This document shows, piece after piece, positions 26,597 through 34,980 of a stretch of DNA of 64,000 nucleotides. The notes beneath the pieces were generated by a model that saw nothing but the letters and a program-made list of their open reading frames with translations, ran no database searches and was not told where the DNA came from. This DNA comes from Cyanobacteria bacterium SZAS-4 (GTDB taxonomy: Bacteria; Cyanobacteriota; Vampirovibrionia; Obscuribacterales; Obscuribacteraceae), in the NCBI GenBank assembly GCA_018266255.1, contig JAFEAT010000011.1:227003-291002 (forward strand), written 5' to 3'. A program made the position numbers and the translations under genes. The number at the start of each line of letters is the position of its first letter. Position 1 is the first letter of the stretch.

Positions 26597-27274
26597 TTGC
26601 AGAAAATTCTTTTAGTCGATGACGATGAGCCGCTGTGTCTTGTTGTGTCCGAGAGACTTTTAGCCGAAGGATATTCGCTCGATATCGTGCACAACGGTGA
26701 GGACGCGTGCGAATACCTGGCAATGGGAGCATATGACCTGGTCGTGCTCGACTGGTCGATGCCCAAAATGACCGGAGTCGAAGTATTGCGCAAACACCGT
26801 GCTGCTGGCGGTCAAACGCCGATTATCATGTTGACCGGCAATGCCAGCATCCAGGAAAAAGAAGAAGGATTGGACTCGGGCGCAGACGATTATCTGACCA
26901 AACCATTCAGCACCAAGGAACTTTCAGCGCGCATAAGAGCATTGTTGCGCCGTCCACCTGCCATCGTCGGCGATACCATCAAATTGCACGATCTAGAACT
27001 AGACACCAAAGGACATCGAATCAGCAAAAACGGAGCCGAAATACGCCTACAACCCGGTGACTTCGCACTACTAGAATTTTTCATGAAAAACGCAGGCGCC
27101 GTCTTCAGCCCAGAAGCAATCATCCAACGAGTCTGGGGTCACGAATCAGAAGCATCAGTAGACAGCCTCCGAACCTCCATAAAACGAATTCGCCAAAAGA
27201 TAGACAATGGTGGTGACGACTCGACCTCCCTAATAGAAACGGTCCCGCGCGTGGGTTACGGAATGCGAAAGTAG
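26597..27274 (+). CDS. OmpR-family response regulator
   Basis: Receiver domain with DDD at residues 8-10, phospho-acceptor Asp52 (VVLDWSMP), Lys in YLTKP, followed by the OmpR/PhoB winged helix with PRVGYGM at the end. 225 residues if started at TTG 26597, which gives MQKILLVDDDE and has GAGGTGA just upstream; GTG 26591 and TTG 26573 are alternatives. Divergent to the histidine kinase at 24676-26502. Its receiver and linker are nearly the same as in the regulator at 10585, so the two arose by duplication. Confidence 0.92.
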   Translation: MQKILLVDDDEPLCLVVSERLLAEGYSLDIVHNGEDACEYLAMGAYDLVVLDWSMPKMTGVEVLRKHRAAGGQTPIIMLTGNASIQEKEEGLDSGADDYLTKPFSTKELSARIRALLRRPPAIVGDTIKLHDLELDTKGHRISKNGAEIRLQPGDFALLEFFMKNAGAVFSPEAIIQRVWGHESEASVDSLRTSIKRIRQKIDNGGDDSTSLIETVPRVGYGMRK

Positions 27275-27305
27275 AGTGACAAGGACGCCGGCAAGGAACG
27301 CCAGT

Positions 27306-27331
27306 ACGGAGCGCCGTCTTCCAAGCCGGCT
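27306..27331. repeat. REP-like element, second copy
   Basis: ACGGAGCGCCGTCTTCCAAG and the following CCGGCT repeat, with two changes, the element at 23793-23817. The core GCCGTCTT-CC-AAGCCGGC can form a hairpin. It lies between two convergent genes, 32 bases after the regulator stop, and could act as a two-way terminator. Confidence 0.65.
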
Positions 27332-27349
27332 TCGCCAGAGTCAATGCGA

Positions 27350-27817
27350 TCAGGTAGAAGAAACCACCATAACCAAACCCTGAGTCATCCGCACCAACTC
27401 CTCGGCATTAGTGGAAAACATAGCATGGTGCGAACCCCCACCAGCCCAAATCACGGGGTAATCAAATAAGGCCTTATCGATAATAGTTTTGATCTGCGCT
27501 GGATGCCCAACCGGAGCAACTCCGCCAACTTCCTGCCCGGTAGCCTCCAACACAAAATCAGCACCAGCTCGGCCTATCTTCTTAATCCCAAGTTCTTTCG
27601 CCACCATTTTAAGGTCAACCCGATGTGCACCACTGGCGATGATAAGTAAGGGCGCCGATTCCGCAGAAAAAATCAAGCTGTTAGCAATTGCACCAACTTC
27701 ACATCCCAGTTCCGCTGCGGCTGCAACAGCGGTTGGTACTGATTGCGCGAATTCGCGCACTTCGCCAGATGCGTTCAAACTCTTCAATGTTTCTCGAACT
27801 TTTGTCAGCGCGTCCAT
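27350..27817 (-). CDS. YbaK/ProX-type aminoacyl-tRNA deacylase
   Basis: 155 residues of the YbaK fold: a hydrophobic strand in GAIANSLIF, the Lys-containing 'DLKMVAKELG' helix, the GVAPVGHP loop and the closing YPVIWAGGGSHHAMF. Relatives hydrolyse Cys-tRNA(Pro) or Ala-tRNA(Pro), clearing mischarged tRNA in trans. ATG 27817 overlaps the upstream stop as TGATG, and AGGAA precedes it, so it is translationally coupled to the TraG-like gene. Coupling to such a partner is odd for a housekeeping editing enzyme. Confidence 0.85.
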   Translation of the reverse strand: MDALTKVRETLKSLNASGEVREFAQSVPTAVAAAAELGCEVGAIANSLIFSAESAPLLIIASGAHRVDLKMVAKELGIKKIGRAGADFVLEATGQEVGGVAPVGHPAQIKTIIDKALFDYPVIWAGGGSHHAMFSTNAEELVRMTQGLVMVVSST

Positions 27818-29874
27818 CAAAAATTCCTGCGCATCCGTGCAATCAATTCCTGGTCTAAGCTCGATTTCGGAATATCTTTGAATGTATGCGACTGTAGATT
27901 GAACACTCCAGCCGCAGTGCCAACTCGATAACAGAAAAACGTGCGGTCGTCTTGCCCGACGAGGCGGTCGACGTTCAATTTTTCTTCGTCGGCAATTAGT
28001 TCAAATTGTGGCGACGAACTGATCTTGTTAAAGAAGTTTTGGATAGTTTGAATTTTGATTTTTCTTCCATCAACTCTAAACATCTGAGGTCCGAGCAAGT
28101 CAGCATCTTTCTTCGTCAACGTGAAGCAGCACATGGTGTGAACGCCGTTAGTAAGCTGGTTGCGGAAGTCTTCAGGCAGCTGCTGAAGAGTATCAATTGC
28201 TCCGATGAACTCTACTTTGATTTCTTCGGTATCAGATGTTATCGATTCGAGCGTCTCTTTTTCGATGAAATTGTCGAATTCATCCAGATATAGTGCAACG
28301 GGCGGATGCTCTGCTCCGGTCTCATTCGAGAGTGACAGCGCAGCTTGCTTTACACCCGTAACGATCAAACTGCCAAGCACATTTCCATTCTGTTCCAGCT
28401 TGCCTTTTGGCACTTTCACGATTAAAACTCTGCGTTTTTCTATCAGCGTTTTCAGCCGCAAATCTCCCACTGGTTTGGTGAGAATTGAAGCAATTCGCTC
28501 ATCACCGAGCATTGGAGTTACTCTATTCAAAATCGGCTCGACCCAGGGAATCCACTGTTCGCTGCGAGCTAGTTTTTTGTACTGCCCCCATGTTTCGAGA
28601 AGAGTTGTGTATTCTGCGCGCTCGAATCTACGCTTCTCAATCGACTCCAGCAGCACATCTCTAAAATCGTTATCATTGAGAAGAATTGGTAAATCTGCCA
28701 GTGTTCGTCCGTTTGCCATAAGCAACATTACGGCGCTGCGCAGGATGTGTGCTGTCTGTTGGCTCCATTGACTCTGCGCATTTGGAAGCTCGGTGTACAT
28801 TGCTTTGAAACCATATACGATGGCAGATGCTGCACTCTGCAGATCTCCGTCTTCTGGCATTTCAAGCGGGTTGTAGCCAATTGAATTATTTTTCTGAGTC
28901 GGATCCAACAGGCTAATACGTTTCGCCAAAGTCTTTCCGTTTGGATGGATAGAAATCCAACGCGCAATTAATTCGCTCAGCTTTCCATCTGAATCAACAA
29001 TCACAACTGCGCGCTCTGCTGCCTCGATGTCGTGCACGACCATGTTTGCCATCAGTCGAGTTTTGCCTTTGTCGCTCGTTCCTAATATAAGAACGTGTGG
29101 ACTCGTTTCGCGAATTTTAGAAGTCAGTGTCAATTCTTTTGCGGCAAGTGGCTTCCACGCTCTCCATTCGCGTCTGACGCCTAGCGGCATGCCACCGGGC
29201 TGCAACGGTCGATTGAGCAGCTTTAATTCCTGACTGTGCTGTTTTTTGAATTGCGATGGGATGTATTTTTTCTTTTCCAAAACGTTGGCTATGCCGTTTG
29301 GACTGAGATAAGCGTATGAAGCACATACAGCTGCGACTGCCACCGCTCCGAGACCCAGTGCAACGTACATAAATTTCATGCTGATGCTTAACTGGGCGAA
29401 CCAAACGATAGCTTGCTCAAAGGGATTGGAGAAGGTGATGCTGATCTGGTAACCGCTTTGTAGCGTGAAGACTATACTCGCGATGGCGACAAAGACAAGC
29501 GATGCGGTGAGAACCATCGCCATGTGTGTGTTGGTAAATTGTCTGACTTGTTTGGGTTCTTGTCGGGGACTACTCTCGGTGCTGGGTTTTCGTTTTATTT
29601 CCGAATTCAGCGCCTTACCCGATTCGTTACGACTTGGCTTAGCCGGAGTTTGCGAATCCGGTTTTGTAGGAGTTTGCGAATCCAGTTTATTTGGCGAAGG
29701 AGTTCGCTGCGAGGTGCCTGAAACAGTGGAGCGAGACAGAACGTAATCTTCTTCTGCTGGCGGCCAGTTGGCTTGATCTTCCGCATCGTTAGTTACAGCG
29801 GCACCGCAGTTAGAGCACTGAGTATCAGTGCATTTAGAAACGGCTCCGCACGTTTGGCAGATTATTATGTCCAA
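27817..29874 (-). CDS. Orphan VirD4/TraG-like ATPase with zinc ribbon
   Basis: A four-Cys zinc ribbon (C-x2-C at residues 6-9, C-x2-C at 21-24) starts the protein, then a Ser/Thr/Pro linker with a repeated 'DSQTP-KP' unit, two TM helices (about 118-138 and 167-190), and a coupling-protein-type ATPase: Walker A GTSDKGKT at 265-272 and Walker B LYLDEFDN at 528-535. VirD4/TraG proteins pump DNA or protein substrates through type IV secretion channels, but no other secretion or relaxase gene is near. I prefer TTG 29874 (GGAG eight bases before, ribbon at the very N-terminus); the frame runs to 29913. Confidence 0.8.
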   Translation of the reverse strand: MDIIICQTCGAVSKCTDTQCSNCGAAVTNDAEDQANWPPAEEDYVLSRSTVSGTSQRTPSPNKLDSQTPTKPDSQTPAKPSRNESGKALNSEIKRKPSTESSPRQEPKQVRQFTNTHMAMVLTASLVFVAIASIVFTLQSGYQISITFSNPFEQAIVWFAQLSISMKFMYVALGLGAVAVAAVCASYAYLSPNGIANVLEKKKYIPSQFKKQHSQELKLLNRPLQPGGMPLGVRREWRAWKPLAAKELTLTSKIRETSPHVLILGTSDKGKTRLMANMVVHDIEAAERAVVIVDSDGKLSELIARWISIHPNGKTLAKRISLLDPTQKNNSIGYNPLEMPEDGDLQSAASAIVYGFKAMYTELPNAQSQWSQQTAHILRSAVMLLMANGRTLADLPILLNDNDFRDVLLESIEKRRFERAEYTTLLETWGQYKKLARSEQWIPWVEPILNRVTPMLGDERIASILTKPVGDLRLKTLIEKRRVLIVKVPKGKLEQNGNVLGSLIVTGVKQAALSLSNETGAEHPPVALYLDEFDNFIEKETLESITSDTEEIKVEFIGAIDTLQQLPEDFRNQLTNGVHTMCCFTLTKKDADLLGPQMFRVDGRKIKIQTIQNFFNKISSSPQFELIADEEKLNVDRLVGQDDRTFFCYRVGTAAGVFNLQSHTFKDIPKSSLDQELIARMRRNF

Positions 29875-30022
29875 AAGGAGAACTCCGAAATGGCTGTGCC
29901 GATTTCGATTCAAATAAGGATTAGTAAGGCCACAGATGTTACGCTCCGCCTGAACTAATGTCTAGAGCGCAACCTGCTAAACTGACCAATTCAGAGCCAA
30001 ATCCCCTCCGCGAAGTAAAAAA

Positions 30023-30598
30023 GTGAAAGCGTCATTCAAGTTGTCCTTAGTTGCCATTTTGTTCAGTGCTGCCGCAGTTGCCTCCGCGGCTGCCCATGTA
30101 TCTGCAGCTCAAACTGAGTCGCCAGGCTATCCGCCTTACGTGACGGATAAAAAACTGCACGCCACGAGCGATTTGCGCGGTAAGAAGGCGCCAAAAATGC
30201 ATGTGGCGAAATGGCTAACCGGTCACGCTCCGCGCACGAAAGGCAAAGTCGTGCTCATGGATTTCTGGGCAACATGGTGCCCTGACTGTCACCGGCTCAT
30301 TCCTGAATTGAACAAATTCAAGCAGAAATTCGGCGATGATTTGGTCATCATTGGCATTACCGATGAACAAGAAAGCGTTGTCAAAAAATTCCTGGAGACG
30401 CATCCGATTGAGTCCAACATTGCGCTGGCGCCGGACAAGAAAATGTATAACTACGTTGGCGTCAAAGGCATTCCGCAAGTGCTCGTGATTTCAGCTGATG
30501 GAATTGTACGCTTCCAGGGATACGCTGATTCGAAAGAAGACCCGCTTACCGAAGATAAACTTGCTCAGATCATAAACACGAGCAAAGCCCACCACTGA
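30023..30598 (+). CDS. Exported thioredoxin/TlpA-like protein, CPDC site
   Basis: A signal peptide (KASFKLSLVAILFSAAA...) is cut near residue 29. The thioredoxin domain has WATWCPDCHRLIP, so the active site is CPDC instead of the common CGPC or CPHC, and cis-Pro in GVKGIPQVLV. Length and order fit TlpA/ResA proteins, which hold periplasmic Cys residues reduced or help cytochrome maturation. GTG 30023. Single gene on the plus strand, divergent to the TraG-like gene. Confidence 0.88.
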   Translation: MKASFKLSLVAILFSAAAVASAAAHVSAAQTESPGYPPYVTDKKLHATSDLRGKKAPKMHVAKWLTGHAPRTKGKVVLMDFWATWCPDCHRLIPELNKFKQKFGDDLVIIGITDEQESVVKKFLETHPIESNIALAPDKKMYNYVGVKGIPQVLVISADGIVRFQGYADSKEDPLTEDKLAQIINTSKAHH

Positions 30599-30710
30599 GT
30601 AACCCGTCAAATTGCCACAGGCGCACTGTTTTCAGAGCCGCATAAGCTCAAATTCGACGGGCGCGCTAAAATGGTCTGAATCCTGTCTATAGTGCGCGGA
30701 GCTTGCCTAG

Positions 30711-33700
30711 TTGGCACCAAATCGAAGATACGTTTTCCACAATATAGTCGCTACCGCCAGCACTATTTTGATTGCAACTTCTGCCGCCGTCGGACTCACC
30801 GCATTTGATGCTTCGATTACTTTTGCGCAAAACGAACCCGAGTGGAAAACGCACTATCAAGATGGAATTCGCGCTCTCAACGCTGCTGACGCCAAGACTG
30901 CCATCGCCGATTTTGAACTTGCGTTGAAGCAATGCGAATCTTCGAAACACACGATCAAAGAGAAAGCCGAGTGTCTGCTATTTCTAGGTAATTCTTACAA
31001 GCTTGCTCAACGTCAGGAGGATGCTGAAGCTGTGTATTGGCAGGCTTTTAATATCGTCGAGAAATACCTTAGCGGCGACGATGAAGGCATGCGTGTATGC
31101 CTGGAAAAATTGGCTGATTTCTATTTCGATCTGGCACGCTACCGAGAAGCATTACCGCTGTACGAGCGCCTCATTAAGATGCGCGTGCCGATCGTTGGTT
31201 CTGATGACCCTTCGATCAATCCATACCTGTTTAAGTTGGCTATGGCGTATTCAGAGACTGATCAACTGGCTGCAGCCGAGGAATTGTACAAGCATTCACT
31301 GAAAATTTGTGAGACCGCTTACGGCAAAAACAGCCAGTCTGTAGCGGTGACATTGAACGGTTTGGCGGGTCTGTATCAGGAACAAAATCGATTTTCAGAC
31401 GCCGAGCCGCTCTATGATCGTGCCTTGAAAATTTACGAGAGTGACAAGGAAAAAAACGCTCTGTCGATCGCAACGATTTTAAACAACATGGCTGAAATGG
31501 AATATCGTCATGCTAACTATCAAGAATCCGAAGCGCTTTATTTAAAGGCTATTGCCATACTGGAAAAGCCTGGTGTGCAGGATCCGTCCATTTGTATAAC
31601 CTGGAATAACCTGGCTGGACTGTTGGATGAAATGCACAGATTTGCGGAGGCCGAGGCTCTGTATAAGCGCTCATCAAATTTAATGAAACAGCGGTTTGGT
31701 GAAGATAGTCCTGCTTACGCAGCCAATCTAAATAACCTCGCAAATCTTTATACGCACCAGGGGCGACACCAGGAAGCCGAACCTCTGTTTAAGCAAGCAC
31801 TCGATATCCGGAAAACAAAGGTGGGACCTGAAACTTTGATTGCCGCGAGAAGTATGGCTGATTTAGCGGAATGTTTGTTCAATCAAGGTCAAGTTTCACA
31901 GGCCGAATCGTTGCTCAAATCGGCTGTGGCGATTCGGGAAAAGAATAAAGATCCTGACAACGGAAAGTTAACTCTAATGCTTATTCAGTTGTCGAATGTT
32001 TACGTGCGTGAAAGAAAATTCTTGGACGCCGAAACTACACTGAAACATGCATTGGACGCTGAAGCCAAGAACAGTATGGTGGATAGCACAGACCACAAAA
32101 ATAGGTTGGCACGAATACTCTTACATCTGGGTGAACTAAGTGCGAATCAAGACCGATATGAGGAAGCAGAATCTTACTTCAAGCGCGCATCAGATTTCAT
32201 GCGAAAAACAGGCAGCAATCACGGTGCGGCTCAAAAGTCGATAGATAACGCACTTGAGATGACACATAGTGTTGAATCCGCGAATCCTGATTTGAAGCTG
32301 GCATTGCATCTGTTGAGCGTTGATGGCTTTTCTGCGAGGTTAATCGTGCGTGCATTCGATACCTTGAAGGGGGAGGCTGAGCATCTGATAGCAAGCCCCG
32401 ACAGTGATAAGGAGAAACTGCGTCGCATTTCTAAAGCCATGCTGTGTCTCTCGTACATTTTTGCTTCGGAATCGGATAGCCGTGACCGCACTCGGCAAGC
32501 GTCAATTCTTAGTTTGAAAGCGCTCAGTCGTGCTATAAAAATCGACCCGACTACTGATGATTTGAACCAGCTTTTAAAGTTGGCACTATTGTTTGAAGCC
32601 AATGCTCAATACAGCGATTGCGAAGACGCTGTGCGGCAGGCAATCACTGTTGCTACATCAAAGCGAGAAGACTCCGTTCTGGCACGGTCACTCTTTTTGC
32701 TGGCGCGAATTCAAGCTGCCGAAGCTGACTACGAAACTGCAATCTTCACAGCCAACGATTTGCGACAGAGATTCTTGGGTAAACAAAACTGTCCGATCAA
32801 TGAAGCGGATCTTCTGGATTTTTTAGGTGATTGCTACGTAGCCATCGGCAACACCGATGAGGCTGTAAAATGCGCAGAAAAATCACTACAGCGGCGGGAA
32901 GTGAGCAGCCCGAATTCTCCTCAAGACCTATTGCCGGCTCTTGTTACTCTTGGGCAAATGCGGCTTGTGCAGAGAGATTCAGTGAACGCAACTCGAGAGC
33001 TTGCACGCGCGCTAAAGATTGTCGAGTCTTCTAAATCGATTTCGCAGTCAAGTATTGCGGCCACTGTATACGGTGCCTATGGGGATTTGCAAAGGACTGA
33101 GGGGAATCTGGCTGATGCTGCGATATGGTACGACAAAGCTCGTGCTCTCAGCCAAGAGTTGAGGACTTCCGATTTCACGACACAGCTTGCCTTAGCAGCT
33201 GATTTAAACTCACTTGCAAAAGTGTATTTACTAAAAGGTGATGTAACTGCGGCAAAACATAGAGCCTACTCATCTTCGGAGATTTTGCAGGCGTACTCTG
33301 ATAACTCGTTCTCGCAACTTTCATTTGCACAGCAGTGCACTTTTGTCGATGCACTCAAGGAGCAAGTTGACGTATTGTTGTCGATTTGTTCTGTTGATGA
33401 GAGTCCGCGCGAAGCATACAGCAGCTTGATGAAGTGGAAAGGGTTGCTAATCGAGTCGTTGCGACGAAAGACGATGTTGGAAAAACTAGGCAATGCTGAC
33501 CCTGCGACTCACCAACTCTTACAGCAGCTGAACGATAATCACAGGCAGCTCAAACTATTCCTGTCCGAGAACGTTTCGAATTTGAAATCAGATCAGCAAG
33601 CTGAAGTTTCGAGGCTTAACATCGAAAGTGAAAGTCTGGAACGGCAAATTTCTCAGAAGTGTGGAGATGTATCTCTCGCGGATCCTCTCGATAAGAAGGA

Positions 33701-34979
33701 AGTCACCGATGTTCGAAAGTTGCTTGGACCAGATGAAGCACTACTGGACGTTTTTAGCTACAGAGATCTTCAAACTGACCAGGAAATGTACGCGGCAATT
33801 TTGCTGACATTGCATGTTTCTCCACGGTTCATAAAAATTGGAAGCGCTGAGGAAGTGAATGAAGCCATCGCCTCCTGGCGAAAAATCGCCGAATCGGCGG
33901 CGGTTTCGAAACGCGATCTTAAACTCGATTCTCAACTGGAAATTGGCAAAGAATCATCATCATTATCATCTGTTCCTTCGAGCGGGCCTGATACTCGAAA
34001 AGGAAGCGGAGAATCGTCAAAACTAGCTGTGCTGCAGAAGAATTTGTGGGAGCCTATCGCAAAGAGTTTGCCAAATTTGGTTAAAAAGATTTGGATCTGT
34101 CCAGATTCTGATTCTGCCACCATTCCCTGGACGCTTTTTACTGATGGTACGCCAATTAGAATGTGCACCATCGATAGTGTTAGAGAATTTTGTTCGCTTA
34201 AACAGTCAAAATTGGAGCCAACCAAGTCTCCAAATTTATTGATTGCAGGTGATATCACTTTTGGAAAGGCAGTCCCGAGTTTGCCCGCTACAAGGGCGGA
34301 ACTCATTGCTCTCACGAATGTCGCAAGCAAGTCAAATGTTGACGTGCAAACATTTAGTGGAATGGATGCGAGAGCGTCAGCATTGACAGCATCTATGCCA
34401 GCGAAAACGTTTATACATTTTGCCACCCATGGCTTTTATGCTGGGCCAAACGCGGAGGTGGACAGACATCGTGGCAGATCGCGTAGTAGTTCTCGATCCG
34501 TCAGCAACTCTCGCAGCAATCGTGGATCTCTGTCTGCTATTGTAACTGCTCGAAATCCGCTTATGTCTTCGGGGCTGTTGTTGTCTGGCGGACAAATGTC
34601 TGGTGATACTACAGGTGAAGGCAAGCTCACAGCCGATGATATTGCTGGATTAGATTTGCATCAATGCGATCTGTTGACTCTCTCGGCGTGCCAAACCGGT
34701 CTGGGCAAGAAGATGAGTGGGCAGGGGGTTCTCGGTTTGCGCTCCGCGATTCTAAGTGCTGGAGCTCGCAATGTATTGATGTCTCTGTGGAAGGTCGATG
34801 ATGATGCCACCTGTGCGCTTATGACCGAATTTTATTCAAACATCATGCTGAAACACCTTGCTCCTGTTGATGCTCTCAGTCAGGCACAGAAAACTCTGCG
34901 AAAAACTCCTGAGTGGAGTGCACCGTTCTATTGGGCGGGCTGGGTGCTCGCGGGCGATGGCTATACTGCTTGGAACTAA
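30711..34979 (+). CDS. TPR-CHAT caspase-like protease, exported
   Basis: 1422 residues. A signal-like start (hydrophobic 12-32, end in ITFAQ) is followed by some ten or more TPRs (about 45-900), a helical linker, and a C-terminal CHAT domain. CHAT is a caspase-fold peptidase and both catalytic residues are present: His1240 in HFATHG and Cys1327 in SACQTG. Between them lies a Ser/Arg-rich insert (about residues 1250-1275) that looks disordered. Similar TPR-CHAT proteins occur in cyanobacteria, and relatives act in gasdermin-type and type III-E CRISPR defence. There is no Cas or gasdermin gene here. TTG 30711 with GGAG upstream. Confidence 0.85.
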   Translation: MAPNRRYVFHNIVATASTILIATSAAVGLTAFDASITFAQNEPEWKTHYQDGIRALNAADAKTAIADFELALKQCESSKHTIKEKAECLLFLGNSYKLAQRQEDAEAVYWQAFNIVEKYLSGDDEGMRVCLEKLADFYFDLARYREALPLYERLIKMRVPIVGSDDPSINPYLFKLAMAYSETDQLAAAEELYKHSLKICETAYGKNSQSVAVTLNGLAGLYQEQNRFSDAEPLYDRALKIYESDKEKNALSIATILNNMAEMEYRHANYQESEALYLKAIAILEKPGVQDPSICITWNNLAGLLDEMHRFAEAEALYKRSSNLMKQRFGEDSPAYAANLNNLANLYTHQGRHQEAEPLFKQALDIRKTKVGPETLIAARSMADLAECLFNQGQVSQAESLLKSAVAIREKNKDPDNGKLTLMLIQLSNVYVRERKFLDAETTLKHALDAEAKNSMVDSTDHKNRLARILLHLGELSANQDRYEEAESYFKRASDFMRKTGSNHGAAQKSIDNALEMTHSVESANPDLKLALHLLSVDGFSARLIVRAFDTLKGEAEHLIASPDSDKEKLRRISKAMLCLSYIFASESDSRDRTRQASILSLKALSRAIKIDPTTDDLNQLLKLALLFEANAQYSDCEDAVRQAITVATSKREDSVLARSLFLLARIQAAEADYETAIFTANDLRQRFLGKQNCPINEADLLDFLGDCYVAIGNTDEAVKCAEKSLQRREVSSPNSPQDLLPALVTLGQMRLVQRDSVNATRELARALKIVESSKSISQSSIAATVYGAYGDLQRTEGNLADAAIWYDKARALSQELRTSDFTTQLALAADLNSLAKVYLLKGDVTAAKHRAYSSSEILQAYSDNSFSQLSFAQQCTFVDALKEQVDVLLSICSVDESPREAYSSLMKWKGLLIESLRRKTMLEKLGNADPATHQLLQQLNDNHRQLKLFLSENVSNLKSDQQAEVSRLNIESESLERQISQKCGDVSLADPLDKKEVTDVRKLLGPDEALLDVFSYRDLQTDQEMYAAILLTLHVSPRFIKIGSAEEVNEAIASWRKIAESAAVSKRDLKLDSQLEIGKESSSLSSVPSSGPDTRKGSGESSKLAVLQKNLWEPIAKSLPNLVKKIWICPDSDSATIPWTLFTDGTPIRMCTIDSVREFCSLKQSKLEPTKSPNLLIAGDITFGKAVPSLPATRAELIALTNVASKSNVDVQTFSGMDARASALTASMPAKTFIHFATHGFYAGPNAEVDRHRGRSRSSSRSVSNSRSNRGSLSAIVTARNPLMSSGLLLSGGQMSGDTTGEGKLTADDIAGLDLHQCDLLTLSACQTGLGKKMSGQGVLGLRSAILSAGARNVLMSLWKVDDDATCALMTEFYSNIMLKHLAPVDALSQAQKTLRKTPEWSAPFYWAGWVLAGDGYTAWN

Positions 34980-34980
34980 G

